Positions 8,048-16,324 of a stretch of 36,729 bases of DNA are shown piece by piece. Position numbers and translations under genes: made by a program. Every line of letters starts with the position of its first letter. Position 1 is the first letter of the stretch. The notes beneath the pieces were generated by a model. That model was not told the DNA's origin. It saw only the letters and a list, made by a program, of their open reading frames with translations, and made no database searches. Origin of the DNA: DASXYG01 sp036502625 (lineage in GTDB: Bacteria > Actinomycetota > Actinomycetes > Streptosporangiales > Streptosporangiaceae); assembly GCA_036502625.1 (NCBI GenBank), contig DASXYG010000042.1, forward strand, positions 1-36,729, read 5' to 3'.

Positions 8048-8916
8048 CCCCCCGCCCGGCCCAGGCTCTCGTCTTCCCAGTCGTGTTCATAGCCGTCCAA
8101 CAGTGTGTCCGGGTTGCTGGGGCGGGCGAGATGCCAGCGGATCGCGCGCAGGAGCGCATGCGGGGCCGCCAGGTCATCGACCCTGACCGCGGGTACCCTC
8201 CCGATTTCGCGCGAGAGGAACGGCATGTGCCCGAATCGCCCAAACGAATGGGCGAACCCCGGCGGAGCCACCGCCCGCGGGCGCGGCATGAGTCCGATGA
8301 ACCGGACGTACCGCGGATTCCCGCCCCAAACGGCGATGTTCGTATCGGTGACCGGCCACGCCCCGGCGAGGTCATCCCACGGAATGCGCATGCGGATGCG
8401 CCGATGCCGAAGGATGAGCCCGTCAGCGGCCACCGCGAAGTAGCGGGTCCACCGGGCGCGCCAAACGCACAGTCCGGCGAACACCACGTACGCGAAGCCC
8501 TCCGGCGACGTCAGCACGACGACCGGTGGCTCGTGCAAGATCGGCGCACGGTGCCAGTACCAGACGTAGAACAGTGCCGCCGTTACCGCCCACGCACCCG
8601 CGAACCACCAGGTCATCGGGCGCCGCTCGCGGAAAAGGACGACATCGACGGGCCCGGCATCGCCCTCGATCCGGCGCATCCGGGGCCTATGGCGGTCCTG
8701 AAGCGGAAACTGCCGGCCCGCACGCACCAAGACGAGTATCAGGAACATTGCGCAGACGAACGTGGCGAGGGCGCCGCCGGCCGTGTGGGTCTGGGCGAGC
8801 ATGACCACGAGGACCACGAGGCCCAGGAAGGCCACCACCAGGCCCAGCGACTGCCTGATGTGCTCCATCGGACGGGACTCCCAGCCCGGACGGGTGCCCA
8901 CCCATACCTCCAGCAT
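8044..8916 (-). CDS. Membrane protein with cytoplasmic PH-like domain, unknown function
   Basis: The protein has 290 residues. Two N-terminal membrane segments (SLGLVVAFLGLVVLVVMLA; GGALATFVCAMFLILVLV) are followed by a further pair (WWFAGAWAVTAALFYVWYW; VVVLTSPEGFAYVVFAGLCV). Then comes a soluble beta-rich stretch, RYFAVAADGLILRHRRIRMR, IPWDDLAGAWPV and WGGNPRYVRFIGL, that reads like a membrane-tethered PH-like domain ('bPH' style). I do not recognise a named family. ATG 8916 has no SD, but a GATACT hexamer lies 7 nt upstream (possible leaderless start). ATG 8868 with GGGAG upstream is the alternative, and would remove only 16 residues before the first membrane segment. It is convergent with the SARP gene, overlapping by 4 bp. 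Confidence 0.65.
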   Translation of the reverse strand: MLEVWVGTRPGWESRPMEHIRQSLGLVVAFLGLVVLVVMLAQTHTAGGALATFVCAMFLILVLVRAGRQFPLQDRHRPRMRRIEGDAGPVDVVLFRERRPMTWWFAGAWAVTAALFYVWYWHRAPILHEPPVVVLTSPEGFAYVVFAGLCVWRARWTRYFAVAADGLILRHRRIRMRIPWDDLAGAWPVTDTNIAVWGGNPRYVRFIGLMPRPRAVAPPGFAHSFGRFGHMPFLSREIGRVPAVRVDDLAAPHALLRAIRWHLARPSNPDTLLDGYEHDWEDESLGRAGG

Positions 8917-8999
8917 GCACCGCAGTATCCGACCGGTCCCTTACAGCCGGCTTACAGACCGTCCGGGCCTCGTCGAAGCAACACCGTCTCGTGGCGCGC

Positions 9000-9658
9000 C
9001 CCCGCCCGCGACCGGCCACGCCGACACCATCGCGACGCACGCCGCCGCGACGCACGCCGCCGCGAGCACACCGGCCGGCACCGGCGCCCACTCGGCCCAG
9101 CACATGATCACCAACCACGGGCACCGGCTGGCCTTCCACGTCACCCCCGGCCGCCGGCCCGCGATCGTCCTGGACGCCGGCGGCGGCCTCGACTCCTCCT
9201 ACTGGAACAAGATCGTCCCGGTCCTCGCGAAGACGACCGGATCGGAGATCATCACCTACGACCGGGAAGGGATGGACGCCAGCGACGCGGTCCCCGGGCC
9301 GTGGACGCCACGGTGCCGCAGTTCAGCACCGACGCCGAGATCGCCCGCGTGGCCGCGGCCAACCAGGCCCAGGTCGACGCGCTGAAGGGCCACCCCACCA
9401 CGAAGGCGGAACGCCAACTGCTGGCCGTCGCCAAGAGCTACGTACGGGACCAGCACGCCTACCACCGCATCGCATGGCCCGCGAGCGTCCCCGCCACCGG
9501 CATCGTCTCCGAGAAGACCCCGTTCCCGACCGCGATCGAAGGCGGCACCCAACCGGCATCTCGTCACGGCCGCCCGCGGCTCCCACGACATCCCCGTCGA
9601 CCGCCCCGACATCGTTGAGGCGCGGATCGAGGCGATGGCCCGCACCGTACGGCGCTGA
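9000..9658 (+). pseudogene. Alpha/beta-hydrolase remnant lacking the nucleophile region
   Basis: Three pieces of one alpha/beta-hydrolase gene can be read in different frames. Piece 1 (to about 9300): HMITNHGHRLAFHVTPG, AIVLDAGGGLDSSYWNKIVP, EIITYDREGMDASDAVPGPW, which is strands beta-3/beta-4 with the oxyanion loop. Piece 2 (about 9300-9545): VDATVPQFSTDAEIARVAAA, then ERQLLAVAKSYVRDQHAYH, ATGIVSEKTPF. Piece 3 (about 9553-9658): NRHLVTAARGSHDIPVDRPD to a TGA at 9656, containing the catalytic His. The helix-strand with the GxSxG nucleophile, which should lie between pieces 1 and 2, is absent, and a short stretch is missing between 2 and 3. The 5' end has no credible start or signal peptide. 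A tandem 15-bp repeat (9032-9061) encodes ATHAA twice in the degenerate leader. It cannot make an active enzyme. Confidence 0.75.
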
Positions 9659-9682
9659 CGCACCACGGGATCTCGCGGAGGC

Positions 9683-11041
9683 TCATCCGGCCTCCGGGGC
9701 GGGGTCGGGCTGGTCGGCCGGGGCGAACGGCGTCGGCGAGGCATGCCGGCGTCGTCGCGGCGTTCGAGTGCGGGCCGCCTGCTGGCCGGCGATGGTGGCC
9801 ATTTCGCGCAGCACGGCGAGCCTGTGGTGCGGGCCGGCGGCCAGCGCGGTCGCGGTCGCGCGCAACGCGAGCGCCGGGGTGAACAGCTTCGACGGCGGGA
9901 GTTCGTGGTTGAGCACCCGGAGCAGGCCCTCGGCCAGGCGCGGGTCGGCGGCGACGCGGTCCAGGATGTGCTGGCGCAGCCGGGGTGTGGGCCCGGCCGC
10001 GCCCATGTCGTGGGCGAACCAGTACATCTGCCACGCGTCGCGGTCGCGCCACCCCCACCAGTCGCGCATCGCCCGGTCCAGACGATCGGCCCCGGCGAGG
10101 TTGTCGGCGACGGCCCCGGCGAGCGCGTCGGCCTGGCGCAGGGCATCGGAGATGCCTTGGCCTGCGGTGGGGTCCTTGAAGTGCCCGGCGTCTCCGAGCA
10201 GCACCCAGCCGGGCCCCGCGCTCCGGCGGAAGTATCCCCGCCAGCGGGGCATGACGCGTAGTGGTCCGATCCGGCGGGCCCCGGCCAGGCCGTCCGCCAG
10301 CTCGGGCCAGTGGGCGAGGCCGTCGGCGTGGCTCGCCGCGGGGTCGGCCAGCACCGTACGGCGCCGGCCCATCGACGGCGAGACGGCGGCCATGAACAAC
10401 CCGGAGTCGGTCGGGCTGCCGAGGAACCCGTAATCGTCGATCTTGCCAAGCCACACCTGGTCGGTCGGCGCGCCGGCGCCCTCGAAATAGCCCCACACGA
10501 ACAACCGCCCCGGGGCGGTGCGGCCGTACTCGCGGGCCCCGGCCACGCGGGCCACCGTGGAGCGGACGCCGTCCGCGCCCACCACCAGCCGCGCCCGCAG
10601 CACCCCCGATTTCGTCGCCACCCCCACGACGCGGCCCCGTTCGGTGACCAGGTCCGTGACCGGGGTCCGGGTACGAACCTCGGCCCCGGCCCGGGCCGCC
10701 GCATCCACCAGAAGTGCGTCCAGGTGCAGCCGGCGGACGTTGAGCATCGGCGCCCCGGCCATCGCGCTGATCCGGTCGACCTCGATGCGCGCGTTCCCCA
10801 GCGCAATACTCACGCGCTCGATCGCCGCGCCCGCGTCTCGCGGCGGCCCCAGGACCCCGAGGCGCCGCAGGATGTGCACCCCCGCCGGCTGAATCGCGTG
10901 GGTGGACGGGGTGTCACTGGGAAACCGGGCCTGATCCACCACGCACACCCGCACCCCGGAGCGCGCCAGGAACGTGGCCAGGGCCGAACCGGAGCACCGG
11001 GCGCCGACAATGACCACGTCGAAGCGATCGCTCCCGCTCAT
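9683..11041 (-). CDS. FAD-dependent oxidoreductase (PHBH / geranylgeranyl-reductase-like)
   Basis: The protein has 452 residues. The N-terminal Rossmann dinucleotide site is FDVVIVGARCSGSALATFLA (GxxxxG form). The middle motif RARLVVGADGVRSTVARVAG corresponds to the DG motif of group A flavoprotein monooxygenases. The GD motif is GPGWVLLGDAGHFKDPTAGQ, followed by GISDALRQADALAGAVADNL. The family hydroxylates or reduces small organic substrates with NAD(P)H; substrate unknown. ATG 11041 is preceded by GAGAGGTGG. It is divergent from a TetR gene, with 87 bp between them holding a matched operator pair; the left operator covers this gene's -10 (TATAAC on the minus strand, 11075-11070), so TetR repression is expected. 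The last ~35 residues are Arg/Pro-rich and poorly conserved in type. Confidence 0.87.
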   Translation of the reverse strand: MSGSDRFDVVIVGARCSGSALATFLARSGVRVCVVDQARFPSDTPSTHAIQPAGVHILRRLGVLGPPRDAGAAIERVSIALGNARIEVDRISAMAGAPMLNVRRLHLDALLVDAAARAGAEVRTRTPVTDLVTERGRVVGVATKSGVLRARLVVGADGVRSTVARVAGAREYGRTAPGRLFVWGYFEGAGAPTDQVWLGKIDDYGFLGSPTDSGLFMAAVSPSMGRRRTVLADPAASHADGLAHWPELADGLAGARRIGPLRVMPRWRGYFRRSAGPGWVLLGDAGHFKDPTAGQGISDALRQADALAGAVADNLAGADRLDRAMRDWWGWRDRDAWQMYWFAHDMGAAGPTPRLRQHILDRVAADPRLAEGLLRVLNHELPPSKLFTPALALRATATALAAGPHHRLAVLREMATIAGQQAARTRTPRRRRHASPTPFAPADQPDPAPEAG

Positions 11042-11059
11042 CCGTCCACCTCTCGACGA

Positions 11060-11132
11060 CTATTACGAAGTTATAGACCTGTTCGTACATGGCTGCAATG
11101 GATCGTCAGGGTTTGCTATAACTTCGTCATGA
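11060..11132. promoter_or_regulatory. Divergent promoter with a pair of TetR operators
   Basis: The left site (11060-11076) is an interrupted 17-bp palindrome of form CTATnACnnnGTnATAG. The right site (11116-11132) matches 15 of those 17 positions. Between the sites the 12-mer ACGAAGTTATAG (11065-11076) and its exact complement CTATAACTTCGT (11116-11127) form a perfect inverted pair. Each site contains a TATAAC -10: on the minus strand for the FAD oxidoreductase (11075-11070), and on the plus strand for the TetR gene (11117-11122), whose ATG follows 6 nt later. Occupancy would block both promoters, giving autoregulation plus repression of the oxidoreductase. Confidence 0.75.
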
Positions 11133-11845
11133 CCACGGGCCGTACGACCACGCGCGCCGATCAGCGTCGCCGGCTCGTAGAGGTGGCGATCAGCGCATTG
11201 GAGGCCGGCGGCCCGGACGCCCTGCAGGCCCGCTCGCTGGGCGCACAGATCGGCGCGTCGGCCCAGGCCGTCTACACGCTCCTCGGCGGGATGCCGGGCG
11301 TCTTCGAAGCCGTCGTGACCGAAGGGCTGACGCGCCTCGCCGCGCATGTCGCCGCCACACCCGAGACCCCCGACCCGGTGGCGGACCACTTCAGCAAGGG
11401 GTGGGCCTACTACGACTGGGCCCTGGCCCGTCCCCAGCTCTACCGGTTGATGTTCGGTCTCACCGGCGCCGACCTGCGCCTGCGCGCCAAGCTCGAGATC
11501 AGCGCCACCGGCATGGCCGATTTCCCCGAGGGCCGCGCCGCGCTACAGGTCATGGTCCAGTCCGTGGACCGCGTGATCCAGTCCGGGCGCATACGTCCGG
11601 CGGACGCCCTGCTCGTGGCCCGCCAGTTCTTCAGCGCCACCCACGGGCACGTGCTGTTGCAGATCGCGGGGGCCTTCGGCGACCGTGACGAAGGCCTGCT
11701 CGTCCTCGGCGCGCTCGCGGTCAACCTGATGATCGGACTCGGCGACGACCCCCAAGCCGTCGAGAACTCCATGCTCGCCACACTCGCCGCCCGGCCCGAC
11801 GCCCTTGGCTTGGGCGGACGCGCGGGCGGGGAGACATCTGTCTGA
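11129..11845 (+). CDS. TetR/AcrR family regulator, divergent from FAD oxidoreductase
   Basis: The protein has 238 residues. The DNA-binding part is RRRLVEVAISALEAGGPDAL, then ARSLGAQIGASAQAVYTLLG and MPGVFEAVVTEGLTRL. The C-terminal half (HFSKGWAYYDWALARPQLYR, LMFGLTGADLR) is of the TetR_C type often annotated with WHG-like regulators. The ATG at 11129 is taken because it begins the family match and lies 6 nt after a TATAAC hexamer with no SD, so the mRNA is probably leaderless. The right operator overlaps the start codon itself. The regulated partner is most likely the divergent FAD oxidoreductase. The downstream CocE gene starts 103 bp later on the same strand with its own SD. Confidence 0.87.
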   Translation: MTTGRTTTRADQRRRLVEVAISALEAGGPDALQARSLGAQIGASAQAVYTLLGGMPGVFEAVVTEGLTRLAAHVAATPETPDPVADHFSKGWAYYDWALARPQLYRLMFGLTGADLRLRAKLEISATGMADFPEGRAALQVMVQSVDRVIQSGRIRPADALLVARQFFSATHGHVLLQIAGAFGDRDEGLLVLGALAVNLMIGLGDDPQAVENSMLATLAARPDALGLGGRAGGETSV

Positions 11846-11948
11846 TCAGACCTCAGGGATGTCACGGCGCCGGACATGTTCCGGATTGTTGGTTTATGCG
11901 TACGATCCCGCGGTCCGAAGATCCAGGGACACCGGGAGGTGCTACGGG

Positions 11949-13889
11949 ATGACGGGACGCATACATCGACTCCTCGGCGTGGTCGCCGGCGCGGCGGTCG
12001 TGCTGGCCATGGGCGCGGCCGGGCCGGCGGCGGCGCGGCACGGGGCGGCGGCCGGGCCGGGCGCGGCGGCCACCTGGCCGCCGGACACCGGGCGCGGGCC
12101 GTGCAAGGTCACCAAGCAAGCCGACGTACCGGACCGCATGCGCGACGGCACGATCCTGCGCACGGACGTCTACCGGCCGCGGACGCCGGCGAAAGTGCCG
12201 GTCATCCTGATGCGCACGCAGTACGGCAAGAGCGCGGCGCAGGTGCAGCCGTGGCGGTTCCAGTCGCCCGACTGGTTCGCCAGCCACTGCTACATCGTGG
12301 CCGTCCAGGACGTCCGCGGCCAGTACGCGTCCGGCGGCACGTTCTACGAGTTCCGCCAGGACCGAAACGACGGCTACGACGCGGTCGAGTGGGCCGCGAA
12401 GCTGGCCGGCTCCACCGGCAAGGTCGGCATGTACGGCTCGTCGTACGTCGGGGCCACCCAGTGGCTCGCCGCGGAGAAGGCGCCGCCGCACCTGGCCACG
12501 ATCATCCCGTCGAACACGTCCTCGGACTACTACGACGGCTGGACGTACGAGGGCGGTGAGTTCCGGCTCGGGTTCGTCGAGCCGTGGGCCACGGCCGACA
12601 TCGTGCTGTCGGCGGCGCAGAACCGCGGCGACACCAAACTGGCCGGCCAGTTGAAGACGGCGGCCACCGACATCCACCGGTGGATGGGGTACCGGCCGTA
12701 CGCCACGTTCCCGCCGTTCCACCCCGGCTCCAAGACGGTGGCGCCGTACTTCTACGACTGGGTGCGCCACTCGACCGACGACGCGTACTGGAAGGCCTGG
12801 GCGCCGAACCAGTACTACAACAAGATCAAGATCCCGGTGCTGAACTTCGAGGGCTGGTACGACGCGTTCCTCGCCGGCGGCACCCAGAACTTCTCCGGCA
12901 TGGTCGCCAAGGGCGGATCGGCGGCCGCGCGGGCCAACCAGCGCATCATCATCGGCCCGTGGGAGCACGTCGACTGGGGCCGCTCCGGCAGCGCGCCCAC
13001 GCCGATGCTCAAGGCGATCGGACCGGTGGGCGAGAGCCCCGTCAACGAGATGATGCTGGCCTGGTACGACCACTTCCTGAAGGGCCAGGACAACGGCGTC
13101 AGCACCGGCAAACCCACCGTCGACTACTTCGAGATGGGCGCGAACGTCTGGCGGCGCGCCGCCGGATGGCCGCTGCCCGGCACGCGGATGACCCGCTACT
13201 ACCTCGACAGTGACGGCCACGCCGCGTCCGTCAACGGCACCGGCACGCTCACGTCCGCGCCGCCGGCGTCCGCACCGGCGGACCACTACACGTACCGGCC
13301 CTGGGACCCGGTGCCGTCGATGGGCGGCCACTCCTGCTGCGGCACGGTGGGCGGCCAGCAGGGCGCGTACGACCAGGCGCCCATCGAGCAGCGCCCGGAC
13401 GTGCTCGTCTACAGCGGTCCGGCGCTGACGCAGGACCTCCACGTGACCGGCCCGATCTCGGTCAGCCTGTACGCCAAGACGTCCGCCCGCGACACCGACT
13501 GGACGGCGAAGCTGGTCAACGTCCACCCGGACGGCACCGCGGTCAACCTCAACGACGGCATCGTCCGCGCCGCCGCACGCGACTCGCTCAGCCACCTGTC
13601 GCCGGTGACGCCCGGCAAGGCGTACAAGTACACGATCTCGGTCTGGCCGACGTCCAACCTGTTCAAGAAGGGCGACAGGATCCGCGTGGAGATCTCCTCA
13701 AGCGACTACCCCCAGTTCGCCCCCAACCCCAACACCGACGCACCGCTGGGCACGTCCAAGTCGTGGCAGGCCGCCCACCAGACGATCCTGCACGACGCCG
13801 CCCACCCGTCGTCGATCACCCTGCCGGTCGTCCCGGCCGGCCGCCTGGGCCCGGCGTACCGGCACGTACCGACCCGGGGAATCGGCTAG
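11949..13889 (+). CDS. Secreted CocE/NonD family serine hydrolase (X-Pro peptidase type)
   Basis: The protein has 646 residues. It begins with a signal peptide (MTGRIHRLLGVVAGAAVVLA, cleavage likely after an AxA near residue 29). The catalytic alpha/beta domain shows QDVRGQYASGGTFYEF, the nucleophile elbow KVGMYGSSYVGATQW (Ser165), an Asp in FEGWYDAFLAG and His in GPWEHVDWG. The C-terminal jelly roll has DWTAKLVNVHPDGTAVNLND, then GDRIRVEISSSDYPQF. Length and domain order match intact CocE/acyl-hydrolase proteins. The start at 11949 has GGGAGGTG upstream; ATG fits the signal peptide. Members split acyl esters, amides or X-Pro peptides outside the cell; substrate not predictable. The stop is only 4 bp from the convergent histidine-kinase gene. 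Confidence 0.9.
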   Translation: MTGRIHRLLGVVAGAAVVLAMGAAGPAAARHGAAAGPGAAATWPPDTGRGPCKVTKQADVPDRMRDGTILRTDVYRPRTPAKVPVILMRTQYGKSAAQVQPWRFQSPDWFASHCYIVAVQDVRGQYASGGTFYEFRQDRNDGYDAVEWAAKLAGSTGKVGMYGSSYVGATQWLAAEKAPPHLATIIPSNTSSDYYDGWTYEGGEFRLGFVEPWATADIVLSAAQNRGDTKLAGQLKTAATDIHRWMGYRPYATFPPFHPGSKTVAPYFYDWVRHSTDDAYWKAWAPNQYYNKIKIPVLNFEGWYDAFLAGGTQNFSGMVAKGGSAAARANQRIIIGPWEHVDWGRSGSAPTPMLKAIGPVGESPVNEMMLAWYDHFLKGQDNGVSTGKPTVDYFEMGANVWRRAAGWPLPGTRMTRYYLDSDGHAASVNGTGTLTSAPPASAPADHYTYRPWDPVPSMGGHSCCGTVGGQQGAYDQAPIEQRPDVLVYSGPALTQDLHVTGPISVSLYAKTSARDTDWTAKLVNVHPDGTAVNLNDGIVRAAARDSLSHLSPVTPGKAYKYTISVWPTSNLFKKGDRIRVEISSSDYPQFAPNPNTDAPLGTSKSWQAAHQTILHDAAHPSSITLPVVPAGRLGPAYRHVPTRGIG

Positions 13890-13893
13890 CGCG

Positions 13894-15336
13894 TCACCAC
13901 GAGGTGCCGGCGAGGGGAACGACCAGCTCGATCGTGGTGCCCTCGCCCGGCACGCTCGTGGCGGCGACATGGCCCCCGTACGCGGTGACGATGGCCTGGA
14001 CGATCGCCAGGCCGAGCCCGCTGCCGCGCGCGGGGGCGTCGCCGGGGCGGTAGAACCGCTCGAACACGCGGGGCAGGGCGTCCTCCGGGATGCCCGGCCC
14101 GTCGTCGGCGATGGTGACGCGGGCCGTGCCGGCGTCCGCGGTCAGCGTGACCGTGACGTGCGTGCCCGCCGGGGTGTGCCGGTGCGCGTTGCCCAGGACG
14201 TTCGTCAGCGCCTGGCGCAGGCGCACGTCGTCGCCGGAGACCATGACGGGGCCGCCGGGGAGCCGGACGGTGAGGCGGTGCTCCGGCGCGCGGGCCCGGA
14301 AGTCGTGCGCCATGTCGGCGATGAGCCGGGCGAGGTCGACGGGGGCGCCGCGTACGGTCCGCTCGTGGTCGAGGCGGGCGAGCAGCAGCAGGTCGTCGAC
14401 CAGCCGGCCCATCCGCAGCGCCTCCTCGCGGATGCGGCGGGTGGCCAGCTCGTGGTCGGCGCCGTCGAGGTCGGCCGTCCGGCACAGGTCCACGTAGCCG
14501 AGGATCGACGCGAGCGGTGTGCGCAGCTCGTGCGACGCGTCGGCGACGAACGTGCGCAGCCGCGCCTCGGCGTCCGTACGCGCGGCGTACGCACCGCTCA
14601 GCCGGTCGAGCATGGTGGTCAGCGCGGCCGTCAGGTCGGCGATCTCCCGGGTGCGCGGCGCCTCCGGCAGCCGCGGCCGCACCTCCGCGCGGGGCTCCCC
14701 GCCGCGGTCACCGGTGACAGTGGGGGCGGGGGCGTCGGAGGCGGTGGTGTCGGCGAACGCGATGCGGCGGGCGCGGTCGGCGATACGCGACAGCGGGGTG
14801 AGGCCGTACCGCAGCCAGCCGTACGTCCCCGCGCCGATGAGCCCGGCGGTGGCCAGGCAGGCGATGGCCTCGGTGATGACGAACCGGCGGTACAGCCGCC
14901 TGGTGCCCTCGACGGGGTACACGGCGGCGACCCGCGCGCCGTGCGCCGCGGCGCTGACCCGCACGCGATACCGCCGGTGGTCGACCATGATCGTGCGCGG
15001 CCGTGCGTCGGCGCGCGCGTGCAGCACGTACGCGGTGAACCGGCCGCGCACCGCCGGTGAGACACCGCTCGCGTGGGTGCTGACCCGCCCGTCGGCCGTC
15101 CGTACGACGACCGCGCCGCCGAGCGGCAGCGCCGGCGCCGCCTGGGCCGCGCGTCCGGGGTGGGTGACGAGCAGCCGGCTGATCTCCCGTAGCTGCTCGT
15201 CGACACGCGCGCGGAGGAAGATCGCCAGCGACACGCTGACCACGGCGCCCGCGGCCGCGGTGAGGAAGAACGCGATCAGCACGGAGCCGATCCCCAGGCG
15301 GCGGGCCAGCGAGGGCCGGGTCCCCCGGAGTGTCAC
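13894..15336 (-). CDS. Sensor histidine kinase (two-component system)
   Basis: The protein has 480 residues. TM1 is at ~15-40 (IGSVLIAFFLTAAAGAVVSV), an extracytoplasmic sensor of ~105 residues follows, and TM2 is at ~152-172 (VITEAIACLATAGLIGAGTY). After a HAMP-like linker comes the HisKA box FVADASHELRTPLASILGYV with His269. The ATP-binding core has N box LRQALTNVLGNAHRHTPAG, G1 VTIADDGPGIPED, F box RVFERFY, G2 GSGLGLAIVQAIV. A long polar Pro/Arg-rich insert sits between HAMP and the dimerisation helix. The GTG start at 15336 overlaps the TGA of the response-regulator gene (GTGA), so translation is coupled. Signal unknown; the neighbouring glycosyltransferase genes suggest an envelope cue, which is inference. 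Confidence 0.93.
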   Translation of the reverse strand: MTLRGTRPSLARRLGIGSVLIAFFLTAAAGAVVSVSLAIFLRARVDEQLREISRLLVTHPGRAAQAAPALPLGGAVVVRTADGRVSTHASGVSPAVRGRFTAYVLHARADARPRTIMVDHRRYRVRVSAAAHGARVAAVYPVEGTRRLYRRFVITEAIACLATAGLIGAGTYGWLRYGLTPLSRIADRARRIAFADTTASDAPAPTVTGDRGGEPRAEVRPRLPEAPRTREIADLTAALTTMLDRLSGAYAARTDAEARLRTFVADASHELRTPLASILGYVDLCRTADLDGADHELATRRIREEALRMGRLVDDLLLLARLDHERTVRGAPVDLARLIADMAHDFRARAPEHRLTVRLPGGPVMVSGDDVRLRQALTNVLGNAHRHTPAGTHVTVTLTADAGTARVTIADDGPGIPEDALPRVFERFYRPGDAPARGSGLGLAIVQAIVTAYGGHVAATSVPGEGTTIELVVPLAGTSW

Positions 15337-16076
15337 GGCCGGTCCTCGGGTTCGCGCAGCACGTAGCCGACGCCGCGGACCGTGTGGATCAGCCGCGGCC
15401 CGTACTGCTCCAGCTTGCGGCGCAGGTAGCCGACGTACGTCTCGACGACGCCGGCGTTGCCCTCGAAGCGGTAGTCCCAGACGAGGTCGAGCAGGCGGGT
15501 CTTGGACAGCAGGATGCCGGGGTTGCGCAGGAAGGCCGTCAGCAGTTCGTACTCGGTGGGCGTGAGCTCGACGCGCCGCCCGGCGCGGCGCACCTCGCGG
15601 GACTCGGGGACGACGGCCAGGTCGGCGAACCGCTGGACCGCGACGCCCGTACGCGACCGCGACCGGCGCAGCACCGCGTGCAGGCGGGCGAGCAGCTCCT
15701 CGATGTTGAACGGCTTGACCACGTAGTCGTCGCCGCCGGCGCGCAGGCCCTCGATCCGGTCCTCCACGGCGTCGCGTGCGGTGAGGAACACGACGGGCAC
15801 GTCGCCGGCGATCTTGCGCAGCTTGCTGAGGACGGCGAACCCGTCGATGTCGGGCAGCCCGAGGTCGAGGACCACGATGTGCGGCCGGAACTCGGCGGCG
15901 GCGTGGACGGCGTCCGTGCCGGTGACGGCCACCCGCGAGCGCCAGCCCTCGTACTTCGCGGCGAGCGCGATCAGCTCCGCGAGGTACCGCTCGTCGTCGA
16001 CGACCAGCAGGCGGACGGCGTCCGCGCCGGGTTCCCGCCCACCGGACGGAGCGTTCGACGCCACCGTGTCGTTCAT
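15333..16076 (-). CDS. OmpR/PhoB family response regulator
   Basis: The protein has 247 residues. The receiver domain has the acidic pair VVDDE (27-29), phospho-acceptor Asp71 in IVVLDLGLPDIDGF, Thr in VVFLTARD and Lys121 in DDYVVKPFN. The C-terminal winged helix ends with VETYVGYLRRKLEQYGPRLI and HTVRGVGYVLR, the OmpR-type recognition region. ATG 16076 was chosen over a GTG at 16100 because GGGGGGCGG lies before it and the family N-terminus starts nearby. The first ~20 residues are a non-conserved extension. It is the first gene of a two-gene unit with the kinase and is divergent from the glycosyltransferase gene, 248 bp away. A TAGCTT hexamer on the minus strand near 16120 is a possible -10. 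Confidence 0.93.
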   Translation of the reverse strand: MNDTVASNAPSGGREPGADAVRLLVVDDERYLAELIALAAKYEGWRSRVAVTGTDAVHAAAEFRPHIVVLDLGLPDIDGFAVLSKLRKIAGDVPVVFLTARDAVEDRIEGLRAGGDDYVVKPFNIEELLARLHAVLRRSRSRTGVAVQRFADLAVVPESREVRRAGRRVELTPTEYELLTAFLRNPGILLSKTRLLDLVWDYRFEGNAGVVETYVGYLRRKLEQYGPRLIHTVRGVGYVLREPEDRP

Positions 16077-16324
16077 CCGCCCCCCGAACCGCGTGCACAC
16101 GACGCCTCGCCACTTCCGAAGCTACCCCTGAGCAGTGCTTTTACTGCGAGTTTCCGGTGAGCGCGGGTGCGCCGCCCGGCGGCGCGTTCCCGGCGTACGC
16201 GGCATTACCGCCATCACGGGACCTGTCCGGCATGCCCGATTCTCAGTGGGCCCTGCGGGTTCGCACCGGCAGCCGTGTGGTTCGGGTCACACCATGACGT
16301 CTCGGGCCAGTACCGGAGGTCGAC

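Noticed and set aside
9032..9061. Tandem 15-bp repeat as a possible functional repeat
   Set aside because: Only two copies, encoding ATHAA twice in the degraded leader of a pseudogene; nothing suggests a CRISPR or binding array.
13894..16113. Apparent single protein joining response-regulator and kinase regions
   Set aside because: Only the kinase half is in the correct frame; the upstream part is an out-of-frame reading of the response regulator, and the GTGA overlap shows two separate genes.
16275..16292. GTGTG...CACAC inverted repeat before the glycosyltransferase gene
   Set aside because: Only 5-bp arms with an 8-nt loop in a GC-rich divergent promoter; too weak to call an operator.
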